Positions 1 to 8,513 are shown, counted from the stretch's first letter. The stretch: DNA of 9,814 bases from an uncultured Brevundimonas sp. (GCF_943913055.1 NZ_CALTWS010000102.1:1-9814); one strand, 5' to 3'. The notes: a model not told the origin generated them from the sequence alone. Made by a program: numbers and translations.

Positions 1-346
1 CGCCGGGCGCAGCCGCCTGACCGCCCCGATCGCGGCCGCCCCCGCCCAGCGCTATGGCCGGGGCGCGACGGGCTGGCGCTGGAGGGCCGACGAGGCCGAG
101 GCGCGCGCCCCCGCGAATGCCCGCGTCGTCCACGCAGGGCCCCTCAGCGGCTGGGGCGAGGTGGTGATCCTTGATCTCGGCCCCGGCTGGCGCGCCATCG
201 TCTCGGGCATGGACAGCCTGTCCGTCCAGACCGGCGACACCGTCTCAGACGGCCAGACGCTGGGCCGCACGGGCATCGACGGCGAACTGTATTTCGAACT
301 CCGCCGCGACGAACGGCCCATCGATCCGGGGCCGTGGCTGGAATAG
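1..346 (+). CDS. EnvC-like murein hydrolase activator, C-terminal LytM (M23) domain, 5'-truncated by the window
   Basis: The reading frame enters at base 2 and ends at the TAG at 344-346, giving about 114 residues with no start in the window. The visible part is the end of a LytM/peptidase M23 fold: GPLSGWGEVVILDLG, then a glycine/valine-rich strand pair with GDTVSDGQ, then LYFELRRDERPIDPGPWL at the very end. That ending closely resembles the end of EnvC proteins. Catalytic M23 enzymes have HxH in the last strand; here it reads LYFE, so the zinc-binding histidine is absent, as in EnvC, which activates amidases rather than cutting peptidoglycan itself. The expected role is periplasmic activation of N-acetylmuramoyl-L-alanine amidases at division. 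The next gene downstream encodes a CtpA protease, a common alphaproteobacterial neighbour. The family call is fairly sure; the activator role is inferred from the degenerate site. Confidence 0.85.
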   Translation, partial: AGRSRLTAPIAAAPAQRYGRGATGWRWRADEAEARAPANARVVHAGPLSGWGEVVILDLGPGWRAIVSGMDSLSVQTGDTVSDGQTLGRTGIDGELYFELRRDERPIDPGPWLE

Positions 347-351
347 GGGGA

Positions 352-393
352 GGGATGAGGGATGAGGGATGAGGGAATAGGGACGAGGGATCA
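352..393 (+). repeat. Six tandem GGGATGA-like heptads (left arm of an inverted repeat)
   Basis: Just after the envC stop there are six head-to-tail 7-bp units: GGGATGA (352, 359 and 366), GGGAATA (373), GGGACGA (380) and GGGATCA (387). All begin GGGA and differ only in the last three bases. Because the unit length is 7, this is not a coding-type trinucleotide repeat. Units at 359-393 match the reverse complement of 464-498 at 32 of 35 positions. Confidence 0.9.
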
Positions 394-463
394 GAAACGA
401 CCCAAGAGAGTGGCCGGATCGCCCTATGTCTACCGCTCCCTGAATATGTCCGAGTCCAACCGT

Positions 464-498
464 TGATCTCTCATCCCTATTCCCTCATCCCTCGTCCC
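464..498 (-). repeat. Five heptads in inverted orientation (right arm of the inverted repeat)
   Basis: The + strand reads TGATCTC, TCATCCC, TATTCCC, TCATCCC, TCGTCCC, the reverse complement of GGGA-type heptads. It pairs with 359-393 around a 70-base spacer (394-463) in which I see no gene. All three differences between the arms are transitions. In a + strand transcript two of them become G-U wobbles and one is a C-A mismatch, so a 35-position stem could form. The rest of the gap up to ctpA (499-596) shows no clear promoter or other feature. Confidence 0.85.
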
Positions 499-596
499 TC
501 CCGATGACACGGTTTTGATCGACAAACCGCGTTTGGCCACGAATAAGTCGCCGGGGACTTCCTATCTGTATGAAAAGGCCGGTGTGGCGGCCTGAC

Positions 597-604
597 GGAA
601 AGAG
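597..604 (+). promoter_or_regulatory. Ribosome binding site deciding the ctpA start
   Basis: GGAAAGAG lies five bases before the ATG at 610. An in-frame TTG at 607 is directly adjacent, but the spacing and codon favour the ATG. Confidence 0.55.
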
Positions 605-609
605 ACTTG

Positions 610-1989
<1,380 letters not shown>

Positions 1990-1991
1990 CG

Positions 1992-2025
1992 GCCTTGCAT
2001 GGCTAATGTCATGTTAGGCTTTCTT
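1992..2025 (+). terminator. Possible weak intrinsic terminator after ctpA
   Basis: GCCTTGCATG (1992-2001) and CATGTTAGGC (2010-2019) can pair as RNA with one U-U mismatch and one G-U wobble around an 8-base loop. They are followed by TTTCTT (2020-2025). The hairpin begins three bases after the ctpA stop. The stem is imperfect and the T-run interrupted, so confidence is modest. Confidence 0.4.
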
Positions 2026-2099
2026 AACCGACAGCGTTCAGTGTGAGGCCTGAAGGGTCCCGTCCGCGCGGGGCCCGCCCTTTGAGCCTTCGCACCGCC

Positions 2100-3302
2100 A
2101 TGTTCGCCAAGCGCCAGTCCGTCCTTGCCGCCACCGCCGGAGCCCCCCCGGCCCGCAAATCCGTGGGCGACACCTTCGCCCCCATGATGCGCCAGCTGAA
2201 GAAGCCGCCGGTCGCCGTCGCCGGAGCCGGTGTCCTGCTGCTGGCCGCCGCCGGTCTGTTCGTCACCGTGCTGGGCGATCCGCGTGCCGGGGTGCCGTCC
2301 GCTCGCGCCGAGCTGGCCCGCGCGCCGGTCGTCGAGGCCCCGGCCCCGACCGGTCTGGAAGCCTTCTCCATGGGCGCCTACGGCAGCTATCAGGATCTCG
2401 CCGCCGACGGCACGGTCGTCGACCCCGCCATGACCGGGGAGGCGGTCATCACCCTGCCCAACGGTGCGACCGTGTCCGGCAATGGCGCGCCGGTCACCGC
2501 GCCGCGCCTGGCCATTGCCTCGCCCCTGCCTGCCGCGCCCATCGCCGGCCTGTCGCAGCCGGGCCCCGACGGTCCCCTGCCGACCATCGCCACGGACGGA
2601 CGCGTTCCGGCCCAGGCCTATGCCAGGCCTTTCCGCGCCAATGGTCGCCCGCGCGTGGCCCTGGTGGTCGGCGGCCTGGGTCTGAACGCGGTCACGACCC
2701 GTGCCGCCATCGAACGCCTGCCCGCCGATGTGACGCTCAGCTTCGTGCCCTATGCCGAAGGCCTGCAGGGCTGGATCGACCTGGCCCGCGCCCACGGCCA
2801 CGAGGTCATGCTGGAAATGCCGATGGAGCCCACCGGCTATCCCGACAACGATCCCGGCCCCTATACGCTGCTGGCGCGCGGCGACAGCGCCGACATCACG
2901 GCCAAGATGAACTGGCTCTTGGGCCGCGCCACCGGATACTTCGGCGTGACCAACTATATGGGCGACAAGTTCGCGACCTCGGACGGGGCCATGAACGCCT
3001 TCCTGGGCGTGCTCCGCCAGCGCGGCGTGGCCTTCCTCGACGACGGCTCGATGAGCCGCCGCCCCGGTGCCTGGGCCCGCGCTAGCGCCAACCGCATCAT
3101 CGACGAGCAACAGACCCCCGCTGCCATTGTCGGCCAGCTGAACGCGCTGGAAGCCCTGGCCAAGGCCCGCGGCCAGGCCATGGGCACCGGCTTCAGTTAC
3201 CCCGTCACGGTCGAAGCCGTGGCCCGCTGGACCTCGGAGCTGGAAGCGCGCGGGCTTCAACTCGCGCCGGCCTCGGCGATGACGCAAAGACCGGGGCGTT
3301 AG
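2100..3302 (+). CDS. Divergent polysaccharide deacetylase family protein, membrane-anchored
   Basis: This is a 400-residue protein with a cytoplasmic N-terminus, one membrane segment at about 37-58 (VAVAGAGVLLLAAAGLFVTV), a low-complexity Pro/Ala linker (60-180) and a C-terminal NodB-like domain at about 183-395. Family landmarks are RVALVV-GGLGLN, IERLPADVTLSF-PYA, GHEV-LE-PMEPTGYP and GVTNYMG. Family proteins with a full site carry DDlG and NHMG; here these read GGLG (191-194) and NYMG (285-288), so putative metal ligands are missing and deacetylase activity is doubtful. I believe similar forms exist in other alphaproteobacteria. The gene follows ctpA after 110 bp, matching the usual envC-ctpA-deacetylase order, and a role in envelope or peptidoglycan remodelling is inferred from that. 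The start is uncertain: an in-frame GTG at 2043 would add 19 residues rich in Arg and Pro. ATG 2100 is preferred, although neither start has a clear ribosome binding site. Confidence 0.85.
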   Translation: MFAKRQSVLAATAGAPPARKSVGDTFAPMMRQLKKPPVAVAGAGVLLLAAAGLFVTVLGDPRAGVPSARAELARAPVVEAPAPTGLEAFSMGAYGSYQDLAADGTVVDPAMTGEAVITLPNGATVSGNGAPVTAPRLAIASPLPAAPIAGLSQPGPDGPLPTIATDGRVPAQAYARPFRANGRPRVALVVGGLGLNAVTTRAAIERLPADVTLSFVPYAEGLQGWIDLARAHGHEVMLEMPMEPTGYPDNDPGPYTLLARGDSADITAKMNWLLGRATGYFGVTNYMGDKFATSDGAMNAFLGVLRQRGVAFLDDGSMSRRPGAWARASANRIIDEQQTPAAIVGQLNALEALAKARGQAMGTGFSYPVTVEAVARWTSELEARGLQLAPASAMTQRPGR

Positions 3303-3324
3303 GGAACAGCCACCCTACCTTACT

Positions 3325-4299
3325 CTACTTCCACGCCGGCCCGACGACCACTAAGCCGCGCGCTTCCAGCCCGTCCAGAACGCCGCCCTCTTCGGCCAGC
3401 AGGCGGATAGGGGCCACGCCCATGGTCACACCGTCGCCGATCATCGCGGTCTGGATCGCCGCGGCCCACTGCTGATGAAGCTGCGAGCCGATCTCCGGAT
3501 CGGCCCAGGGCCAGCAGACGTTCAAGGCCCGGTCGATGGGCGAGGCCACGACCTCAGGCACGCGCAAGGCACGCCAGTCCTCGGCCCGGTCGCGTCCGGC
3601 CGTCGGCCCGTATTCGGCGGCGGCGATCGCGGCCTGGGTACAGGCCACATGTTCACTCTGAGGGGCCGTGATCAGGCTGTCGACGATCTCGTCACCGCGT
3701 ACGGTGCCGACCGGCCGGATCTCGACACGGCCACGTCGGGCCGCCCGCTTGATGACATCGACGGCGTCCTCGCCCTCGCGGCCTTGCCCATAGCCGGCCT
3801 TGTCCTTCATCAGATCGAGGCTGAGGAACAGCAGGCTCTTGGTGCGCCAGCCCTGATTGCGCTCGCCGGCCATGATGGCCTCAAGCCGTGCCTGGTCGTC
3901 CGGGGTCAGATAGTCGGCGGTCGTCCTTCCGCGCGGCATCTGGCCGATGGTGCGGGCCCGCCAGATCACGCGAAACACATCCGACAGGGACGCCTGTCCT
4001 ACCGCCGGCGTCAGGATCAGGTCCGACCGCGCCGCCGCCGCCTCCAGATCATCGGGTCGCCAGGTCACGTCGCGCGGAATGCGCCCGATGGCCCCGACCA
4101 GGATCAGGGTACTGTCGCCTTGGGTCACCGTCCACATCGGCGCACCCGATCGCCGGGCCAGAACAACGATGTCGTCCAGCGTGGTGGCTTCTTCCTGAGG
4201 ATCGGCGGGAGCTGCGGTCGGGGGTGCCGTCTGGGCCAGGCTGACGGTTGCGACCGACATCAGGGCGGCGATGGCAAATCCTGCAAGACTATGTCTCAT
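3325..4299 (-). CDS. TraB/GumN family protein, secreted, with degenerate motifs
   Basis: This 324-residue protein has a signal peptide (1 to about 22, ending VSLA-Q), a short Ala/Pro/Glu linker (24-42) and a TraB/GumN-type domain. The opening PMWTVTQGDSTLILVGAIG (54-72) fits the family start, as does the C-terminal block GVAPIRLLAEEGGVLDGLEARGLVVV (294-319). In typical members the first block carries GTxH and the last carries GxxHL. Here they are GAIG and GVAPI, so both conserved histidines are lost and any metal-dependent hydrolase activity (as in the related Tiki proteases) is unlikely. It has two cysteines, at 220 and 262, which could form a disulfide in the periplasm. The ATG at 4299 is supported by AAGGA at 4306-4310 with six-base spacing. 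The gene converges on the deacetylase gene with a 22-bp gap and diverges from the TonB-dependent receptor. Function is unknown; the family call is moderately sure. Confidence 0.75.
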   Translation of the reverse strand: MRHSLAGFAIAALMSVATVSLAQTAPPTAAPADPQEEATTLDDIVVLARRSGAPMWTVTQGDSTLILVGAIGRIPRDVTWRPDDLEAAAARSDLILTPAVGQASLSDVFRVIWRARTIGQMPRGRTTADYLTPDDQARLEAIMAGERNQGWRTKSLLFLSLDLMKDKAGYGQGREGEDAVDVIKRAARRGRVEIRPVGTVRGDEIVDSLITAPQSEHVACTQAAIAAAEYGPTAGRDRAEDWRALRVPEVVASPIDRALNVCWPWADPEIGSQLHQQWAAAIQTAMIGDGVTMGVAPIRLLAEEGGVLDGLEARGLVVVGPAWK

Positions 4300-4325
4300 C
4301 TTCTGTCCTTGGTTCGATCAATAAA

Positions 4326-4350
4326 ACTCTAGCGACAACTGTCTTATCAA
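4326..4350 (-). promoter_or_regulatory. Candidate housekeeping promoter for the TraB/GumN-family gene
   Basis: Read on the - strand, TTGATAA (4350-4344), a 10-base spacer and GCTAGAGT (4333-4326) resemble the Caulobacter sigma-70 consensus TTGACGS-N10-14-GCTANAWC. Transcription would start near 4319, giving a leader of about 20 bases that contains the AAGGA ribosome binding site. The rest of the 172-bp divergent region (4300-4471) is AT-richer than its surroundings. I could not find a convincing promoter or Fur-type box for the receptor gene in it. Confidence 0.45.
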
Positions 4351-4456
4351 GAACACAAACATGAAATCCGTGTAATGATGTCGTCGATTTAATCCACCTG
4401 TCCAGCTTGTAACTGGAGATGGCCGCGACATCCAGCCACACCTCTCGCCAACACAC

Positions 4457-4464
4457 GAGGGGAA
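4457..4464 (+). promoter_or_regulatory. Ribosome binding site of the TonB-dependent receptor gene
   Basis: GAGGGGAA is a good Shine-Dalgarno match seven bases before the ATG at 4472. It supports this start. Confidence 0.65.
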
Positions 4465-4471
4465 CCCTGAC

Positions 4472-6517
4472 ATGACCAAAACCATCCTGATGGCCACCAC
4501 GGCCGCCCTGCTGAGCGCCGGTGCCGCTTCCGCCCAGGCTCCGGGACAGGACATCCCGGCACCGCAGGCCCAGGTCGGTCAGCAGGGCGTGCTGATCTTT
4601 CAGCCCGACTTTTTCGCCGACGCCCGCCCCAATACGGCGCTGGACATGGTCAACCGCGTTCCCGGCTTCGATCTGGACGACGGCGACGGCGGACGTGGGT
4701 TCGAAGGAGCGGTCGGCAACGCCCTGATCAACGGCTCGCGCCCAGCCTCGAAGAACGACAGCGGCTCCAGCGCCCTGAACCGCGTCCAAGCCGCCCAGGT
4801 CGAGCGGATCGAGCTGATCCGCGGCGGCGCACCCGGCATCGACATGCAGGGCTACCCCGTTGTCGTGAATGTGATCCTGAAATCGACGACCAGCAGCGAA
4901 CATGTGCTGCAGTCCGACGCCGTCCTTTTCGAGGGCTCTGGGCGGGACGTCTACGGTTTCCGTTATCAGTATACCTCGCGGGCCGGTGAGAAGGTCTGGA
5001 GCCTGGTCGTGTCCGACGGCATCGGCACCAGCGACGCCAATGGGCCCGGCCGCACGGTTGTGCGTGACGGCACCGGCGCAGTCGTGTCGGATGAGGCCTA
5101 TGTCAACGACCAGTACGGCGGGGGCACGGCGGCGCGACTGAACTATGCCTCACCCTTTCTGGGCGGCAAGATCGACGCCACGACCCGCTATGGCGTCGGC
5201 GATTTCCAGGGGTTCGACCTGTTCACCTCGCCGGACAGCCGCCGTCTTGAGACCTTTGACAGCGAGGACGAGAGCTTCGAGATGGGCGTGACCTACACCC
5301 GCCCGCTGCGTGCCAACCTCAGCCTGGAAACCCGGCTGATCCATGAGCAGACTACCTTCGACAATGTCGCCACCTTCAATGAGACGATGGGCGGGGTGGC
5401 CGAACCTACGGTCGACTTCGCTTCGAAAGGCGACGCCTCGGAATCGATCCTGCGCGGCCTGCTGCGCTGGGAGAAGTCGCCGAACCTGACCTTCGAGGCC
5501 GGGGGCGAGGTGGCTTACAACATGCTGGATACGACCCAGGCCCTGTCGGTCGGCGGCACGCCCGTGCCCCTGCCCTCCGCCTCGGTCAAGGTCGAGGAGA
5601 CGCGGGGCGAACTGTTCGGCAAGTCGACCTGGCGCATCACGCCCAAGTTGTCGCTGGATGGTGGCCTGCGCCTGGAACGTTCGACCATCAGCCAGTCGGG
5701 TGGCGCCGATTCCGAACGCACCTTCGAGTTCGTCAAACCCCGCCTGCAGCTGACCTGGACCCCCTGGGCCAACCATCAGGTCCGCGCCCGCGTCGAGCGC
5801 GAAGTCGGCCAGCTGGATTTCGGCGACTTCGCCGCCAGCGCCGACCTCAGCGACGAGGAAGTCCTGGGCGGCAACGTCAATCTGTCGCCCGAAGAGCGCT
5901 GGATCGGCGAGATTGTCTATGAGCGCCGCTTCTGGGGCGAGGGCGTGGTCTCCATCGGCTATCGCCACGACGAGATCACCAACGCCATCGACCGCATCCC
6001 GCTGGAAGACGGCCTGTCCGCCGTGGGCAATATCGGCGACGGGACGCTGGATCAGCTGTCGCTGAATGTCGTGGTGCCACTGGCCAGACTGGGCGTCTCG
6101 GGCGGGAAACTGTCCTTCCGCAACGACTGGAACCATACCGAGGTCACCGACCCGACCACAGGCCGCATCCGCGCGATCTCCGGCCTGCGCCCCAGCCAGC
6201 CGAACATCACCTTCACCCAGGACATTCCCAGCTGGAAGATCAACTACCGGCTGACGATGCTGACCTCGCTGGAGCAGTACGTCTATGGTCCCGACCAGAT
6301 CTCGGGCTTCGAGGGCAAGGACTATTACGAGGCCGAGATCGAATACAAACCCGCCCCCGGCTGGAGCCTGCGGGCCAAGCTGAACGTCTGGGACGACTTC
6401 CAGGTCAACCGCACCGTCTTCGCCGACCGCACAGAACCCCGCCCGATCCGGATCACCGAAACCCGCGACATCGATCCCCGAACCTTCCTGAGCCTGACGG
6501 TGCGCAAGACGTTCTGA
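4472..6517 (+). CDS. TonB-dependent receptor plug domain-containing outer-membrane protein
   Basis: This is a 681-residue outer-membrane protein, probably a TonB-linked active importer of an unknown nutrient. A signal peptide (1 to about 21, ending GAASA-Q) is followed by a short Gln/Pro/Ala linker. A compact plug lies at about 46-137 (PNTALDMVNRVPGF, GFEGAVGNALINGSRP, QVERIELIRGGAPGIDMQGYPVVVNVILK read in pieces). The remainder alternates polar and aromatic residues as expected for a 22-strand barrel and ends SLTVRKTF. The terminal Phe is the usual outer-membrane assembly signal. The IELIRGG and VVNV signatures are typical of TonB receptor plugs. No standard TonB box is evident; the hydrophobic stretch GVLIFQ at 39-44 could stand in for one. 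The barrel is short for the family. The gene stands alone between the divergent TraB/GumN-family gene and a strong downstream hairpin. Substrate cannot be read from the sequence. Confidence 0.88.
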   Translation: MTKTILMATTAALLSAGAASAQAPGQDIPAPQAQVGQQGVLIFQPDFFADARPNTALDMVNRVPGFDLDDGDGGRGFEGAVGNALINGSRPASKNDSGSSALNRVQAAQVERIELIRGGAPGIDMQGYPVVVNVILKSTTSSEHVLQSDAVLFEGSGRDVYGFRYQYTSRAGEKVWSLVVSDGIGTSDANGPGRTVVRDGTGAVVSDEAYVNDQYGGGTAARLNYASPFLGGKIDATTRYGVGDFQGFDLFTSPDSRRLETFDSEDESFEMGVTYTRPLRANLSLETRLIHEQTTFDNVATFNETMGGVAEPTVDFASKGDASESILRGLLRWEKSPNLTFEAGGEVAYNMLDTTQALSVGGTPVPLPSASVKVEETRGELFGKSTWRITPKLSLDGGLRLERSTISQSGGADSERTFEFVKPRLQLTWTPWANHQVRARVEREVGQLDFGDFAASADLSDEEVLGGNVNLSPEERWIGEIVYERRFWGEGVVSIGYRHDEITNAIDRIPLEDGLSAVGNIGDGTLDQLSLNVVVPLARLGVSGGKLSFRNDWNHTEVTDPTTGRIRAISGLRPSQPNITFTQDIPSWKINYRLTMLTSLEQYVYGPDQISGFEGKDYYEAEIEYKPAPGWSLRAKLNVWDDFQVNRTVFADRTEPRPIRITETRDIDPRTFLSLTVRKTF

Positions 6518-6530
6518 GAGGTAGGCATAG

Positions 6531-6563
6531 AAAAAGGCCCGGTGGATCACTCCGCCGGGCCTT
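6531..6563 (-). terminator. Strong intrinsic terminator between convergent genes
   Basis: AAGGCCCGGTGGA (6534-6546) pairs with TCCGCCGGGCCTT (6551-6563) over 13 positions with one non-Watson-Crick position and a 4-base loop (TCAC). Read on the - strand, the hairpin is followed by a T-run (6535-6531), which makes it a classic terminator for the peptide transporter, 22 bp after its stop. On the + strand it begins 16 bp after the receptor stop but lacks a good U-tract, so it may act there less efficiently. Confidence 0.85.
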
Positions 6564-6585
6564 GGACTATTCGGTCATCAGGCGA

Positions 6586-8343
6586 TCAGCGTACGCCCGA
6601 CATTCCTTTCTTCAGGATGGGCGAAAGCAGCAGAAGCAGCACGCCCACGCCCACTCCGGTCCAGCCGATGGTCCCGAAGATGGAGCCATACGTATCCAGC
6701 GCCAGTTGGGGGTTGGTCACCACGCCGGCCACCGTATCGGTCGCCGTGGCTTGGGCGATGATGCCCGCAACGATGTGCGCCACCGAACTGGACAGGAACC
6801 AGACGCCCATCATCATTCCGACCAAACGATCCACCGACAGCTTGGTGATCATCGACAGGCCCACTGGCGACAGGCACAGCTCGCCCATGGTGTGGAAGAA
6901 GTAGGTCAGGAACAGGAAGAACAGCGGCACGCGGAAGTCGACCCCCGCCTGCGTCGCTGCCGCCCAGGCCAGGACCAGGAAGCCCAGACCCACGAACATC
7001 AGACCGAACGAGAACTTGACCGGTGTCGACGGCTCCTTGTTGCGCTTTGCCAGCCAGACCCAGAGCGCCGCAAAGATCGGGCCGAAGATCACGATGATGC
7101 CGGGGTTGAACATCTGGGTATAGCCGGCATTGAACCAAGACGGCATGGCCGTGGACTGGTCCGCAAACAGCGTCAGCGACGAACCGGCCTGTTCGAACAG
7201 GGCCCAGAACAGGACCGAGAAAAAGATCAGGACCTCGGCCACCAGCATGCGGTTGCGCTCTGCCCCCTTCAGCTTGATCAGGGTGTAGCCGACGACGACG
7301 GCGAAGATGATGCCGGCCAGCCAGGGCAGGGCCGTCGAGATGATCTCGTGACGCTGCATCAGCAGCCAGACCGGGAAGACAGCGATCAGACCCAGGATCC
7401 AGAAGGTGGCTTCCAAGGGAATGCCCAGCACCTTGGTGCCGGCCAGTTTCTCCGGGTTCGGGGGGCCGCCGCGGCCTTCCAGCCAGGACTGACCCAGCAG
7501 GAAGGTCGCTAGGCCCAGGAGCATGCCGAAGCCCGCCAGTCCGAAGCCGTAAGCCCAGCCGTAGGTGAAGCCGAGGTAGGAGCACAGACCCGTAGCGAGC
7601 ACCGAGCCCAGGTTGATGCCGACGTAGAACAGGGTGAAGCCGCCGTCACGGCGCGGGTCGTTCTCGTCGTAGAGATGACCCACCACGGTCGAGATGTTGG
7701 CTTTCAGGAAACCAACGCCGACGATGATCAGCGATAGGGCCAGGAACAGGGTCATTTCGCCAGGGGCATCGCGCTCGGTGCGGGTTGTGTAGCCGTCGGC
7801 CGCGATGGTTGCGGGGAAGGCGGCGGCCGTGGCCAGTAGTGCGCCAGAGCCCGCAGGCTGTCCGGCCACGTCCACCACGCTGATGCCTTCCGGCGCGATC
7901 GAGATCGGCACGCGACCGGCATCGGTCACGGCATAGAGTTGGCGATCGGTGTTCCGGCCCTCGACCTGAATGGCATATTCGGTGCCGCCGACGGTGATGA
8001 ACTCACGTCCGCCAGAGCCTTCGAAGGCCATGGTGAAGTGACCGGCGACCAGCAGCACCGCCCCGATGATGACGGCCTTTCTGGAACCCAGATATTTGTC
8101 GGCGATCAGGCCGCCGACGACCGGCAGCAGATAGACCAGCGCGCCATAGGCGGCATAGATGCCCTGCGCTTCAACGGGTCCGAACAGGAAGTGCTGGATC
8201 AGATACAGAGTTAGCATGGCCCGCATGCCGTAGAAGGAGAACCTCTCCCACATCTCCGTGAAAAACAGGACCACCAGCCCCCGCGGGTGCCCCAGAAACG
8301 TCTTGCGAGGATCGCCGATCAGCGCCCCCCCTGCGTCCGTCAT
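6586..8343 (-). CDS. POT/PTR family proton-coupled peptide MFS transporter
   Basis: This is a 585-residue inner-membrane transporter, expected to import di- and tripeptides with protons. TM1 carries the family motif EMWERFSFYG (30-39; ExxER). The first PTR2 signature is GGLIADKYLGSRKA (77-90), and the second is around FTLFYVGINLGSVLATGLCSYLGF (236-259, read in pieces). The C-terminal half has EQAGSS (384-389), FNPGIIVIFGPIFA in TM8, and GELCLSPVGLSMITKL (487-501). Segment spacing fits about 14 helices. Between TM3 (about 90-107) and TM4 (about 197-217) lies a hydrophilic, beta-prone insert of about 90 residues that should face the periplasm and is absent from E. coli-type POT carriers. The ATG at 8343 has AGGGAGTGAG upstream (8362-8353). 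In-frame upstream codons reach a TTG at 8427 but would add an atypical N-terminus. The gene is divergent from the ABC operon. Confidence 0.93.
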   Translation of the reverse strand: MTDAGGALIGDPRKTFLGHPRGLVVLFFTEMWERFSFYGMRAMLTLYLIQHFLFGPVEAQGIYAAYGALVYLLPVVGGLIADKYLGSRKAVIIGAVLLVAGHFTMAFEGSGGREFITVGGTEYAIQVEGRNTDRQLYAVTDAGRVPISIAPEGISVVDVAGQPAGSGALLATAAAFPATIAADGYTTRTERDAPGEMTLFLALSLIIVGVGFLKANISTVVGHLYDENDPRRDGGFTLFYVGINLGSVLATGLCSYLGFTYGWAYGFGLAGFGMLLGLATFLLGQSWLEGRGGPPNPEKLAGTKVLGIPLEATFWILGLIAVFPVWLLMQRHEIISTALPWLAGIIFAVVVGYTLIKLKGAERNRMLVAEVLIFFSVLFWALFEQAGSSLTLFADQSTAMPSWFNAGYTQMFNPGIIVIFGPIFAALWVWLAKRNKEPSTPVKFSFGLMFVGLGFLVLAWAAATQAGVDFRVPLFFLFLTYFFHTMGELCLSPVGLSMITKLSVDRLVGMMMGVWFLSSSVAHIVAGIIAQATATDTVAGVVTNPQLALDTYGSIFGTIGWTGVGVGVLLLLLSPILKKGMSGVR

Positions 8344-8416
8344 ACTCAACGGCTCACTCCCTATGATGCTGCGCCCCACCTGACGCGCGAAGGGCGCATA
8401 ACCAGCACACGGACCA

Positions 8417-8426
8417 TGTCCGGACA
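8417..8426. promoter_or_regulatory. Perfect 10-bp palindrome in the divergent transporter intergenic region
   Basis: TGTCCGGACA reads the same on both strands and lies between the peptide transporter and the ABC operon. On the - strand, TTGTCCG (8427-8421), a 13-base spacer and GCTGGTTA (8407-8400) loosely resemble a Caulobacter-type promoter for the peptide transporter, so the palindrome would overlap its -35 element. Operator function is speculative. I see no cobalamin riboswitch or clear Fur box elsewhere in 8344-8513. Confidence 0.25.
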
Positions 8427-8513
8427 AGGGTTAAGGGTAAATTCGCTCCTCGCTGGCATCCGCAGGGTTCAGGCGGCACTATGCCGACGACCCCGAACGG
8501 ACGAACGGACGGC

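Noticed and set aside
352..498. CRISPR array as an explanation for the repeats after envC
   Set aside because: The units are 7 bp with no spacers between them and the two arrays are inverted, which does not match CRISPR architecture.
2043..2099. GTG at 2043 as start of the deacetylase
   Set aside because: It would add an Arg/Pro-rich stretch without known motif and has no clear ribosome binding site. ATG 2100 gives the more usual short cytoplasmic N-terminus before the membrane anchor, though the choice remains open.
3300..3317. Hairpin TAGGG/CCCTA between the convergent deacetylase and TraB/GumN-family genes
   Set aside because: The stem is only 5 bp, overlaps the stop codon and has no T-run on either side, so it is too weak to call a terminator.
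5150..6550. Long - strand open frame opposite the TonB-dependent receptor
   Set aside because: Composition is of antisense type, there is no plausible domain, and it covers the receptor barrel and the terminator hairpin.
8344..8513. Cobalamin riboswitch upstream of the ABC operon
   Set aside because: The region is short and I could not find the conserved B12-box core or a suitable multi-stem arrangement, so the transporter cannot be assigned to B12 on this basis.
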